Positions 1 to 16,256 of a DNA stretch of 64,000 nucleotides are shown piece by piece. A program made the position numbers and the translations under genes. The first letter of the stretch is position 1, and the number at the start of each line of letters is the position of its first letter. The stretch is from Enterobacter sp. EA-1 (GTDB lineage Bacteria; Pseudomonadota; Gammaproteobacteria; Enterobacterales; Enterobacteriaceae): positions 806,001 through 870,000 of the forward strand of contig CP025776.1 of the NCBI GenBank assembly GCA_002886105.1. The letters run 5' to 3'. The notes under the pieces were generated by a model, which had not been told where the DNA came from, ran no database searches, and saw only the letters and a list, made by a program, of their open reading frames with translations.

Positions 1-324
1 TGCACCAGACGCCACAGGCACAGTTCAGGCAGGCTGTTAGCGCGTGCGCACCCGAGCGCCGCCAGCATAAAAGGCATAATGCGCCCTGATAGACCACGCG
101 TTCGCCATAGCGCGTCATCAGCCGGGCGTGAACGGTGTCGCCAGCACCACGGCGGCGAGGTAACTCAACGCCACACTATCCATTGCGCGAAGCGGCGCGT
201 GCAACGACTGCGCGATAGTGGGTAAGGACAAATAGAGCAGGGACGTGTCGCTGGACTGGATCAGAAAAGTGAGCGCTGTCATCACGGATATGCGCCCAAT
301 CAGCGACCGCGGTGTTTCTGTCAT
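1..324 (-). CDS. MFS efflux transporter, N-terminal part (cut by window edge)
   Basis: The N-terminus reads MTETPRSLIGRISVMTALTF and contains a first membrane helix followed by SSDTSLLYLSLPTIAQSLHA. This is the arrangement of the drug:H+ antiporter (EmrB/QacA-like, DHA2) branch, in which a conserved Asp lies in helix 1. The ATG at 324 is chosen because a GGAGGAAAG Shine-Dalgarno sits just upstream. The frame breaks near 123, where CCCGG stands for an expected CCTGG (minus strand); after correction it continues LMTRYGERVVYQG, the usual loop 2-3 motif region. It is divergent from the sigma-54 activator and could export the product of the NRPS to the right. The substrate is unknown. Confidence 0.7.
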
Positions 325-641
325 GCTTTCCTCCTGCACGGCGTGGCCTTCCTCTGTTTTAGCGGTATAAGCAATCCCTATGCCGTTTATGCATAAAGAA
401 AATAAAGACAACAAAATCAATAGGTTGATTTTTATTTTTCGGATGTCTCAGCGTCGGGAAGGGTAACGGGCGAACCCGGTGATGCGCTTTTGCATCAGTC
501 GGTCAGGACGGTTTGTTTAACGGTGAGGTTTATGTGGTTATTTCATGCAGCACTTAACATTTCTGATGGCGCTATCAACGATACAGTGAGCTATCAGTCA
601 TACCGTTCTGGTTTATGGCGGGCAACGCGAGGGGGAAAAGG
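325..641. other. Divergent intergenic region, MFS gene / sigma-54 activator
   Basis: About 317 bp between two divergent starts. It is AT-rich close to the MFS start. I see no gene, no clear -24/-12 element and no confident operator. It must hold the promoters of both neighbours. Confidence 0.5.
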
Positions 642-2151
642 ATGAACTTAACGCTGGACGACAACGCAAATGACATCAATTACAAAGAAATTCTCGACCA
701 CCTCGAATGCCCTATCTACGTTACGGATGCCAACGGTGTGACGCGTTATGTCAATCTCGCTTACCTTGCCGAAAATCCTATTGTTGACCGGGATAAACTG
801 ATTGGCCGGAGCGTGGGTGACATTATCCGGAGGGAAATATTTCAACCCGAGGCGATCACCATGCGCGTATTGCATGAACAGCGGGAGGCCATTGGAAGTA
901 TTGAGTCATCATCTTCTGCCCGACAAAAGCGCCTTTGTCTCTGGCCGCCCAATTTATGATGCCAAGCGCAGCGTGAAAAACGTTGTGTCCATTATGTACG
1001 TCGACTCCTTTTTTCCAACGCCTGAATCGCCATTTTGATTACCCGTTGCGCCCCCCTCTCTTCTTTTGTCCGACCGCCGGTTATCGGGAGTGCGCCGCTT
1101 GCGGCTTCGATGCCGCCGGTGCCGCTGATTGGCGCCAGCGAAGCGATGACGACGTTAAAACGACTGATCATGAAAGTGGCGCCGATTGACGCCTCAGTGC
1201 TGATCACCGGTGAGTCCGGCACGGGTAAAGATGTGGTCGCCACCCTGTTGCAACAGTTAAGCCCACGCCGCGATAAACCATTCGTGAAAATCAATTGCGC
1301 CGCTATTCCCGCCAATTTGCTGGAGAGTGAGCTGTTCGGTTATGAAAAAGGGGCCTTTACCGGGGCGCTGGCGCGGGGTAAACCCGGCGTGTTTGAACAG
1401 GCGAACGGCGGCACGCTGTTTCTTGATGAAATTGGCGACATGCCATGGGAAGCGCAATCGAAACTGTTGCGCGTGCTGCAGGATAAAGTGGTGCAGCGCG
1501 TGGGCGGGATGGGAACTCTGCAACTGGACGTGCGGATAATCGCCGCCACCAACGCCGATCTGCAAGGGCAGATCCGCAAGGGGACATTCCGCAAAGATCT
1601 CTATTACCGCCTTAATCTGATCCCGATGCAGACACCGCCACTGCGTCAGCGCCGTGATGATATTCCGCTGCTGCTGGACTTTTATTCCCGGCAATTCGAC
1701 AAACACTACCGGCGCATTATCCGTTTTGACGATGCGGGCGTCGCCCGGCTTGCCGCCTATGACTGGCCCGGTAACGTTCGGGAATTACGCAATTTTCTTG
1801 AGTATATGTACGTCTGCCGAGGACGATAATTATGTCGATATGGCGACCATTAATAGCTGGTTGAGGCAAAACGATGTTGAGCCTGTTCCGGAGGCGCAAC
1901 CGCCCGTCAGTATGCCCGCCGAAGACGCCTTACTCGGCTGGTGTCGTGCGCAGTTACGGGCAGGCGCGACGCTGAAAACCATGCTGGCGCAGGTCGAGAG
2001 CGATGTGTTGCGGCTGGCGCAGGCGCAGCATAAAACGACCTATGCCATTGCCGATCGCCTTGGCGTGGCGCAACCCACGGTGGTGAGGAAACTGCAGGCG
2101 CACGGGATAGGGGCGAATCGTGGCGCGGTGGGGGCCGTGGATCTTACGTGA
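642..2151 (+). CDS. Sigma-54-dependent transcriptional activator (PAS - AAA+ - Fis HTH)
   Basis: This is a bacterial enhancer-binding protein that activates RNA polymerase carrying sigma-54. The start ATG at 642 follows a purine-rich GAGGGGGAAAAGG. Residues about 15-110 form a PAS sensor ([20 protein letters not shown]). The central AAA+ domain shows Walker A GESGTGKD, the sigma-54-contacting GAFTGA loop ([13 protein letters not shown]), Walker [12 protein letters not shown] and the [20 protein letters not shown] stretch. The C-terminus has a Fis-type helix-turn-helix ([20 protein letters not shown]). The frame breaks near 900, 1020 and 1800 are probably sequencing errors. The stop abuts the stop of the convergent phosphopantetheinyl transferase. 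Position suggests it controls the NRPS locus; the PAS ligand is unknown. Confidence 0.85.
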
Positions 2152-2860
2152 TTATGCAATGAGTGTGATCACCCGTTCAGCCTGAGGAGATAATAACCCC
2201 GGATCCGATGCCCACTCTTTCGCCTCGGCGTCAAAGATTGCGTGAGTTCGAGGGTGATACGCTGCGTTGCGGGTTCGATGGAGCAAACCCGCGCGGCGTC
2301 AAAGCCAAAAAACAGCCCGCCTCCGGATACAGCGCTTTAAACAAGCTCTCTTTGACGGAGAAGGCGATGAGCAACGCGGTTTCGTACGGGATACCGCAGT
2401 TGTGAGGCAGACTCTGTTCTTTGGTGTCAGTAAATATAGTTGCGGTTTCCCGCATGGTTCCCGGTGCAAGCATTTCAATATCAATGCCCTCGGCGTAAGA
2501 CCTGTGTGACTGGGCGCGATGACGGCGATCGCGTGATTCCGTGTATGAGAAAGGCTGCCACACCAACCTGTTGGCCAGACAGGAGCCCGACTGGCGGCGG
2601 TGCCAACGTGGCCACATCCTGCATCTTCCAGCAATCGTCTGGCAGCATAGCGAACGGCAAGGTATTCCGCACGGCGTTTTGGCACCGTTTTCCCCAGTTC
2701 CGCAGGAAACGGGATTGCGTATTCGTCAAATAAAAATCCTGATAAACGCACGCGTCGAACACAACTGGCAGTAGGTAATGGCAGGAAAGTGCGATACCAC
2801 TCCCACGTTGATGTGGCGAAAGAAAGGCGGCTGTGAATGGGTAATAAATAAAGTAAGCAT
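2152..2860 (-). CDS. 4'-phosphopantetheinyl transferase (EntD/Sfp superfamily)
   Basis: Transfers phosphopantetheine from CoA to the conserved Ser of carrier domains, as needed by the NRPS next door. After frame correction it has the N-terminal FFRHINVGVVSHFPAITYCQ region, PKRRAEYLAVRYAARRLLE, the GSLSHTRNHAIAVIA motif, the Mg-binding GIDIE and FSVKESLFKALYP (the KESxFKA signature). The C-terminus is RVITLIA before TAA at 2152. The ATG at 2860 restores the expected N-terminal segment but has no strong Shine-Dalgarno, so the start is tentative. Frame breaks near 2745, 2540 and 2290 are taken as errors. The length of about 235 residues fits the EntD type. It is not entD itself: no enterobactin genes are nearby. 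Confidence 0.85.
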
Positions 2861-3481
2861 TTTTAGGGTGACCAATAAAGGTTATTTACTGAGCTTCCTG
2901 TTTATCTCTGCAAAGAGTAATAGCATGAAATTGATATTTTGCTATTCATATAATTAATACCTCTTTAAGTTTTATAGTTCGTGTTTGTGTAAAAAGGATG
3001 TGTCATTTATAAGTAATAATTGACGTAAAAAGTGCAAGAGGATTTTACAATCTGCTTGCCAAGATTTCCATTTGCCCTGTAGACTTGTGTAACGTCAATA
3101 AATTAATGGTTTAATGTTGATTTTTTATTATGATGGTATATTTCGTGTTCCCTTTTCTTATATAAGGTTCAATAAATGATGTGATATATTTTCGCGCCGT
3201 GAGCGGTGGCGTGGTTAGAAATCACCCGATTATTTTAAAAATACATATATATCAACGCGTGAGAATATTCTTTATTCTCTATTGCGCATTTCTTGTTCTT
3301 ACTATGGATGCTTTCTATAAGCGGAGTTAACGCACGTTTATCGAACAGTTGTGGGTAATGCTTAAACATCAGGAATAAAGCATTTATTCATGCTGGGTAT
3401 CATTCGGACGATATCCTGTTCAATAAAAATGTACTTCATTTAACACAATGATGTGGTTTTTATAAATTAGGGAAGAAAATC
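2861..3481. other. AT-rich 620-bp region upstream of the NRPS
   Basis: A non-coding stretch between the divergent phosphopantetheinyl transferase and NRPS starts, visibly richer in A+T than its surroundings (for example 2940-3000 and 3100-3180). I found no Fur-box-like palindrome and no gene. The only promoter-like element I can propose is the -24/-12 candidate on the minus strand at 3047-3061. Low GC is typical of H-NS-silenced acquired DNA, but that is inference. Confidence 0.5.
3047..3061 (-). promoter_or_regulatory. Candidate sigma-54 (-24/-12) promoter element
   Basis: The minus strand reads TGGCAAGCAGATTGT. Compared with the consensus TGGCAC-N5-TTGC, the -24 GG and the TTG are correctly spaced and the -12 GC is GT. 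It points toward the phosphopantetheinyl transferase, about 190 bp from its proposed start. The adjacent sigma-54 activator makes it worth noting, but a single short match is weak evidence. Confidence 0.25.
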
Positions 3482-10756
<7,275 letters not shown>

Positions 10757-10769
10757 CCCGGTGGTGATT

Positions 10770-11566
10770 ATGCAAGAGGGGTAAAAACAGCGCCTCCGCT
10801 TTTTGCATACCCGGCGCGGGGGCGTCCGCGTTCAGTTTTCTCGATCTTGCGGAGCTTTTTCCTGTCAGCTCACCGGTTTATGTATTACAGGCCCGGGGAT
10901 TAACCGACGTTGCCCGCATGCCTCACCTGACGGTTGAAGAGACGGCGCGCGATTATATTTGTGCGATGCAGCAGATACAGCCGCACGGACCTTACTTCGT
11001 TATCGGTCACTCTTTTGGCGGCTGGATAGCCACCGGAAATTGCACTGCAATTACAGGCACAGGGAGAGCGGGTTGCCGATCTGATTGTGATTGATAGCAG
11101 AGCGCCGGGGAGTAAACAATCGGCCACTCATCGCGAGGTGATAATAAAGTTGATTGATATTTATAACTTAATGTTGAACCGGACCCTTCCCGTGACGTGG
11201 GCGGAATTATCAACCCCCGGCGCCGAAACGGCAACTTGGCTATTTGCATCAGGTCCTCGGTGGATGCCGGTGTATATACAAATAAAACGCCGCTTGCCGC
11301 ACTGGAGGGGGGTATTTCAGGTAATAAAAGCGAACTTAAACACGTCGTATTACCCGGCGGATCGCTACCGGGGCGAGCTGCACATGATTAATGCCCGGAG
11401 GGGAACAGCGCAGCAAGAGAACATCATAATGCTGTGTGGTCTGCACATGCGGAACGATTAAATACTCTGCTCACCCCTCGGTAATCATATGACCATGCTG
11501 GCCATGCCTTTTGTGGCAAAACTTGCGGATCACATCGCCACCGTGATGTGCAAGACCCGCGACTAA
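10770..11566 (+). CDS. Stand-alone thioesterase / alpha-beta hydrolase next to the NRPS
   Basis: Starts 13 bp after the NRPS stop (ATG 10770, GGTGGTG just upstream). After frame correction it reads MQEGKNSASAFCIPGAG, then a thioesterase fold: VYVLQARGLTD, IQPHGPYFVIGHSFGGW with the nucleophile Ser of GHSFGG, and a C-terminal GNHMTMLAMPFVAKLADHI carrying the catalytic His. It is related to the integrated TE domain, which has the same IQPHGPY/VQPHGPY motif, so it may be a former tandem TE or a type II proofreading thioesterase that clears mis-primed carrier domains. The frame breaks near 10780, 11030 and 11200-11480 are probably technical. Co-transcription with the NRPS is very likely. Confidence 0.75.
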
Positions 11567-11583
11567 GACTCCTCTGTCGCCAC

Positions 11584-11612
11584 AACCACCTCCTGTAGGA
11601 GGTGGTTTTTTT
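11584..11612 (+). terminator. Rho-independent terminator after the NRPS operon
   Basis: An 11-bp perfect stem (AACCACCTCCT / AGGAGGTGGTT) with a 2-base GT loop runs into seven T residues. It lies 18 bp after the thioesterase stop. Confidence 0.85.
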
Positions 11613-11617
11613 ATAAC

Positions 11618-11706
11618 CGAACGGCGTTCGATGGAGAGTCCGGGAGCAGAAAAGCAAAAAACCGCCTTTTGGGCGGGTTCTTTAAATAGTGGTGCCCGGA
11701 CCCGGA
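11618..11706. repeat. Direct repeat with tRNA-Phe 3' end (attachment-site remnant), left copy
   Basis: This stretch parallels 11779-11869: CGAACGGCGTTCGATGG, then a short hairpin, then the last 19 bp of the tRNA-Phe 3' end including CCA (AGTGGTGCCCGGACCCGGA, one mismatch to the true tRNA). The rest of the tRNA is absent. A duplicated tRNA 3' end is the usual footprint of site-specific island integration. Confidence 0.75.
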
Positions 11707-11778
11707 CTAACGCCACAGGCGTTGAACAGCGCGCTTGTCGCGCTGGCCCCGAAGGGGTGAGCCGCTTGCGGCGAATAA

Positions 11779-11869
11779 TCGAACGGAGTTCGATGGAGAG
11801 TCCGGAAGCAGAAAAGCAAAAACCCAGCCATAGGCTGGGTTCTCTGAATAAGTGGTGCCCGGACTCGGA
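11779..11869. repeat. Direct repeat with tRNA-Phe 3' end, right copy (inside the intact tRNA)
   Basis: Second copy of the 11618-11706 unit, offset by about 163 bp. It contains the hairpin AACCCAGCC / GGCTGGGTT, which is placed as the terminator of the minus-strand tRNA, and it ends within the intact tRNA-Phe gene. Confidence 0.75.
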
Positions 11870-11928
11870 ATCGAACCAAGGACACGGGGATTTTCAATCC
11901 CCTGCTCTACCGACTGAGCTATCCGGGC
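11853..11928 (-). tRNA. pheV: tRNA-Phe (anticodon GAA)
   Basis: A complete 76-nt tRNA with encoded CCA. The acceptor stem GCCCGGA pairs with TCCGGGC, the D-loop reads AGCTCAGTCGGTAGAGC, and the anticodon arm GGGGATTGAAAATCCCC places GAA at 11893-11895 (complement). The T-arm carries GGTTCGATTCC. It matches the E. coli tRNA-Phe sequence as I recall it. The neighbour yqgA identifies this as the pheV locus, a well-known integration hot spot. Confidence 0.97.
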
Positions 11929-11964
11929 AACGGGGGCGCATTAAACCTGATTCACCGCGCTCCG

Positions 11965-12749
11965 TCAACGAAATTTCTTTAAATCGTTGCAGACTGCACA
12001 ATCTATCACCACTTTGTTGAAAACGCACGTCAGGTCAGGCAAAAACGCCGTCCACAGGGCGGAAATCGGCATGGCGATCACCAGTGCAGGCAGCATATTC
12101 GCCACGGCAAACATCTTAATTCCGCAAATGCGCAGCCCGGTTGCCAGCAGCAAAATTCCGCCCACGGCGGTGAAATCCCCCATCATCGCGGGCGTTGTCA
12201 GCGGCAGGATCAGGGTCGCGCAGGTGGCGAGCGTAAGCTGAATAATCAGCATTGGTACGCAAATGATCGCCACAGCAAACCCGAGCGAGGTGGCGAAGAT
12301 AACCGCGGTAAAGAAATCCAGAAACGCCTTGGCGATAAGAATGCTCGGATCGCCGGTCATCCCTTCGCGCATTGCACCAAAAATCCCGGTACCGCTGGCG
12401 CAGAACAGAATAATGATGGCCACCAGACTCTGGATAAACGATTCATGGGCGCTATTGGCTTCGCCGCTTTTGCGCTTTTGCACCAGTTACGCAGGGCGTT
12501 GACGCCGCCGCTGATCCCGCGCTCAACGTAGCACAGCTCGCCAATCAGCGTGCCGACCAGCGTGGCAAGCACCATCACCGGGAGGTTGACGCACTTGATC
12601 ACCAGCAAAACACCGATCCCCAGCGATGCGAGGCCGAATATCGATGGCATGGAGGAGCGTACGCGCTCCGGCAGGCGGTGGCTGAGCAGCGCACCGAGGC
12701 TGCCGCCGATTAAAACGGCAGCAGCATTAATAAAGGGACCCGTTAACAC
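11965..12749 (-). CDS. yqgA: DUF554 membrane protein YqgA
   Basis: A polytopic inner-membrane protein of unknown function. It uses a GTG start at 12749 with GGGAGAG upstream. Hydrophobic segments include GPFINAAAVLIGGSLGALL and LASLGIGVLLVIKCVNLPVM, and later ILLLATGLRICGIKMFAVAN and MLPALVIAMPISALWTAFLP. The frame breaks near 12480. The C-terminus after FLP runs about 25 residues further than in E. coli, so the true stop may lie earlier with an undetected indel near 12040. As in E. coli it is divergent from speC and adjacent to pheV. Confidence 0.85.
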
Positions 12750-13150
12750 ACACTCTCTCCCTGATGTTCATAAAACTGAATAAGATAACGCACAGAATAG
12801 CATTTTTATGCGGTTGAGCCGCCCCGTTGGTTGCGCCACCGGGGAAAGATGCCATGATTGCGCGAATTTTCCTCTACCTTAACGGGGCCGCCTGATGACG
12901 TACATTAACACTGTTTGTCACACGCTTTACGCCAGCATGCGAATGGGCGCCCGTATCGTTTTGTCCCATACTTCTCTCACCATGCGGTGAGGGTATCGTA
13001 CGCTCACTGTAGGACAACAGTAAGATCAGAAGCTGTCTGCTTTTACTGATGTCTGGCGGTCGGAGCTGGTTCCAGTCAGACACGTTCGTTGGGTGAAGCC
13101 ACCGCTTTGCCCGGGGTCTTTTACTCCCCCTGAAACGGGTATTCGTGCTT
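12750..13150. other. Divergent yqgA/speC intergenic region with speC leader
   Basis: About 400 bp with no convincing gene. It contains a small perfect hairpin (CTCACC ATGC GGTGAG, 12976-12991) and further self-complementary stretches around 13020-13080. A structured leader of speC is possible, but I cannot assign a regulator. Confidence 0.4.
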
Positions 13151-15288
13151 ATGAAATCAATGAAAATTGCCGTCAGCCGTGAGCTGGTGTCCCTGCTTTT
13201 CCACTCACCGCGAAGCCGTGACGCTGGACAGTACCGATTTTACGGATGTGGCGGCAGTCGTCATTACGGTCGCGGAGAGTCATAGCGGCATTCTGGCGTT
13301 GCTGAAACGGACTGGCTTTCATCTGCCGGTGTTCTTGTTTGCTAACGAACCTGTTGAGATGCCGGACGGTGTAACGGCAGTGATCGGCGGCAAAGCGCAG
13401 GACTGGCTGGAGCTGGAAACCGCCGCCTGCGATTACGAAGACAATCTGTTGCCACCCTTTTTCGATACGCTGCGCCAGTACGTTGAGATGGATAACAGCA
13501 CCTTTGCTTGCCCCGGACATCAGCACGGCGCGTTTTTTAAAAAAGCACCCGGCCGGGCGACAGTTCTATGATTTTTTCGGTGAAAACGTCTTTCGCGCCG
13601 ACATGTGCAACGCGGATGTCAAACTGGGCGACTTGTTGATCCATGAAGGATCCGCCAAGCATGCGCAAAAATTTGCCGCCAAGGTGTTTAACGCTGACAA
13701 AACCTATTTTGTGCTTAACGGCACTTCCGCCGCCAACAAAGTGGTAACGAACGCGCTGTTGACGCGTGGCGACTGGTGTTGTTCGACCGCAATAACCACA
13801 AATCCAACCATCATGGCGCGCTGATCCGGTGCGGGTGCGACGCCGATCTATCTTGAAGCCGCGCGTAATCCGTTTGGTTTTATCGGCGGTATCGACGATC
13901 GCTGCTTTGATGAAAAATACCTGCGCGATGCGATCCGCGAGGTCGCCCCGGAAAAAGCCAACCAGCCGCGCCCGTTCCGCACGGCGGTGATCCAGCCTCG
14001 GCACATACGATGGCACCATTTACAACGCCCGTCAGGTGATCGACAAAATCGGCAGCCTGTGTGATTACATCCTGTTTGACTCAGCATGGGTGGGCTACGA
14101 GCAGTTCATTCCGATGATGGCGGATTGCTCGCCGCTGCTGCTGGATCTCAACGAAAACGATCCGGGGATCTTTGTCACCCAGTCGGTGCACAAACAGCAG
14201 GCGGGGTTCTCGCAAACCTCGCAGATCCATAAAAAGATAACCACTTGCGCGGTCAGGCGCGTTTTTGCCCGCATAAGCGGCTCAACAATGCCTTTATGCT
14301 GCATGCCTCCACCAGCCCGTTTTATCCGCTGTTCGCCGCGCTGGACGTTAACGCCAAAATCCATCAGGGCGAGAGCGGTCGCCGCCTGTGGGCGGAGTGC
14401 GTGGCGCTGGGGATCGAAGCCCGCAAAGCGATCATCGCCAACTGCAAAATGATCAGGCCGTTTGTGCCGCCGGAAATTGCCGGGCGACCGTGGCAGGATC
14501 ATCCTACGGAGAATATTGCCCGCGAGCGCCGTTTCTTCAGTTTTGAACCGGGCGATAAATGGCACGGGTTTGAGGGTTATGCGCGGGAGCAGTACTTTGT
14601 CGATCCCTGCAAGCTGCTGCTGACCACGCCGGGTATTGATGCTGAAACCGGTGAGTACACGGAGTTCGGTATTCCGGCGACCATTCTGGCGCACTTCCTG
14701 CGCGAGAACGGCATTGTGCCGGAGAAGTGCGATCTCAATTCGATCCTGTTCCTGCTGACGCCAGCGGAAAGCGAAGAGAAGATGGCGCAACTGGTGGCGA
14801 TGCTCGGCCAGTTCGAACAGCACATTGAAGACGACACGCCGCTGGCGGATGTGCTGCCGACCATCTTCAACAAATACCCGGTGCGCTACCGCGATTACAC
14901 GCTGCGTGAATTGTGCCGGGGAGATGCATAATTTATATGTCAGCTTCGGGGTGAAGGATCTGCAAAAAGCGATGTTCCGCAAAGAGAGCCTGCCCGCAGT
15001 GGTGATGAACCCGCAGGATGCCAACAGCGAGTTTATTCGCGGCAATGTGGAACTGGTGCGCATCAGCGAAGCGGAAGGGCGTATTGCCGCTGAAGGTGCG
15101 CTCCCGTATCCGCACCGGGGTGTTGTGTGTGGTGCCGGGGAAGTCTGGGGCGGTGCGGTGCAGCGTTATTTCCTTGCGCTGGAAGAGGGCGTAAACCTGC
15201 TGCCGGGCTTCTCACCGGAATTGCAGGGCGTCTATTCCGAAACGGATGCGGACGGGATCAAGCGTTTGTACGGGTATGTGCTGAGTAG
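13151..15288 (+). CDS. speC: Ornithine decarboxylase, constitutive type
   Basis: PLP-dependent decarboxylase making putrescine from ornithine. Start MKSMKIAVSRELVSLL at 13151. Recognisable blocks are DSTDFTDVAAVVIT, the N-terminal wing, STFACPGHQHGAFFKK, DTTFRADMCNADVKLGDLL-like sequence, VTQSVHKQQAGFSQTSQIHK with the PLP-binding Lys, and the C-terminal AEGALPYPPGVL region. The corrected length of about 712 residues equals that of E. coli SpeC. The frame breaks at about eight places. The expected terminal codons CTG AAG TAG read CTGAGTAG, so the frame appears to run on into the palindrome array; a lost A is the simplest explanation. The speC-yqgA neighbourhood distinguishes it from inducible speF. 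Confidence 0.95.
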
Positions 15289-15555
15289 TTTTTCCCTCAC
15301 CCCAACCCTCTCCCCCAGAGGAGAGGGAGATGAGCATGGCGCCGTTTTTTCATTCTCTCCCCCAGAGGGGAGAGGGAGATGGCGCCGTTTTCATCCTCTC
15401 CCCAGAGGGGAGAGGGAGATGGCGCCGTTTTTCATCCTCTCCTCTGAGGGGAGAGGGAGATGAGTATGGCGTCGTTTTTCATCCTCTCCTCTGAGGGGAG
15501 AGGGAGATGAGTATGGCGCCGTTTTTCATCCTCTCCCCTGAGGGGCGAGGGGCAA
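15289..15555. repeat. Tandem palindromic repeat array 1
   Basis: Six copies of an imperfect palindrome of the form CTCTCCYC-AGRGGGAGAG, separated by conserved linkers containing GATGAGTATGGCGCCGTTTTTCATC, or shorter versions of it, at a spacing of about 41-48 bp. The array begins directly after speC and ends at the stop of the convergent response regulator. The linkers are repeats themselves, so this is not a CRISPR. It resembles REP/BIME-type extragenic elements. Confidence 0.9.
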
Positions 15556-15558
15556 ACA

Positions 15559-16256
15559 TCACGCGGCTACCCGCCGGTACATACGCCGCGGGTGCCCAAT
15601 CTTGCCGTACTGCATCTCGACCACCAGAAAACCCGCCTCCACGCAGTGTTCCGAGGTAGCGGCGGGTGGTGGTTTTACTCAGCCCCGTTTCGCTGACCAC
15701 TTCATCAACGGAAAAGCAGCGTTCAGCCTCGTCGGCAAACAGTTTTTGCACCAGCGCCAGCGTATTCTCCTCAATGCCTTTACTGCCGTTATCCTCCGGC
15801 GGTAATTCTTGGCCTGTAACTGATAGAGTGAGTCAACGTTTTGCTGGTCGACGATTTTCCATACCCGCTGCTGCTCGGCGAATTGCACAAAACGCTCCAG
15901 TGACTGGCTTAATCGCTTCCGGGACACCGGTTTGAGGATATAGTCAAAAGCGCCATTGCGGATGGCCGGGGCTACAGGTGTCCATGTCGCTGGCGGCAGT
16001 GATAAAAATCACCGAACAGTTAGCGCGCGGGTAATCAGTGGATCGCTGATAAGCGTAATGCCTTTACCGTCCGGCAGGTAATTGTCGAGTAAAACCAGTT
16101 GCGGCTGCGTACTGTTCAGCAACACCTTCGCTTCGGCAAGGGATGAGGCAATGCCCGGTGGCGTAAACGCGGATGTTTGCTGATCAGTTCAGCATGAAGC
16201 TGCGCAAGCGCGTTTTCATCTTCTACTATCAGCACGTCTATCAGTTCATGTCGCAT
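15559..16256 (-). CDS. citB: Citrate two-component response regulator (CitB/DpiA family)
   Basis: DNA-binding response regulator partner of the adjacent sensor. ATG at 16256 overlaps the sensor stop by 11 bp. The N-terminal receiver begins MRHELIDVLIVEDENALAQLHAEL, with the acidic pocket ED. The C-terminal helix-turn-helix has FSVDEVVSETGLSKTTTRRYLEHC, followed by VEAGFLVVEMQYGKIGHPRRMY, as in CitB/DpiA/DcuR regulators. The length of about 232 residues is normal. Several frame breaks lie between 15650 and 16180; at 15650 CCGAGG stands where CCAGG restores RRYLEHC. Together with CitA it should activate the divergent citrate operon. Confidence 0.88.

Noticed and set aside
2152-2860. entD of the enterobactin cluster
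   Set aside because: The family is the same, but the sequence differs from EntD and none of fepA, fes or entF is adjacent. It belongs with the NRPS here.
12874-13083. A 69-codon minus-strand ORF in the yqgA-speC gap
   Set aside because: No recognisable protein features and no Shine-Dalgarno; it overlaps hairpin-forming leader sequence.
15286-15463. Genuine 58-residue C-terminal extension of SpeC
   Set aside because: The tail is translation of the repeat array. CTG AAG TAG is expected at the known protein end and CTGAGTAG is read, so a lost A is more likely.
15289-15555. CRISPR array (regular palindromic repeats with about 25-30 bp between them)
   Set aside because: The intervals between palindromes are themselves repeats of one sequence, there are no cas genes, and the palindromes match REP-like elements.
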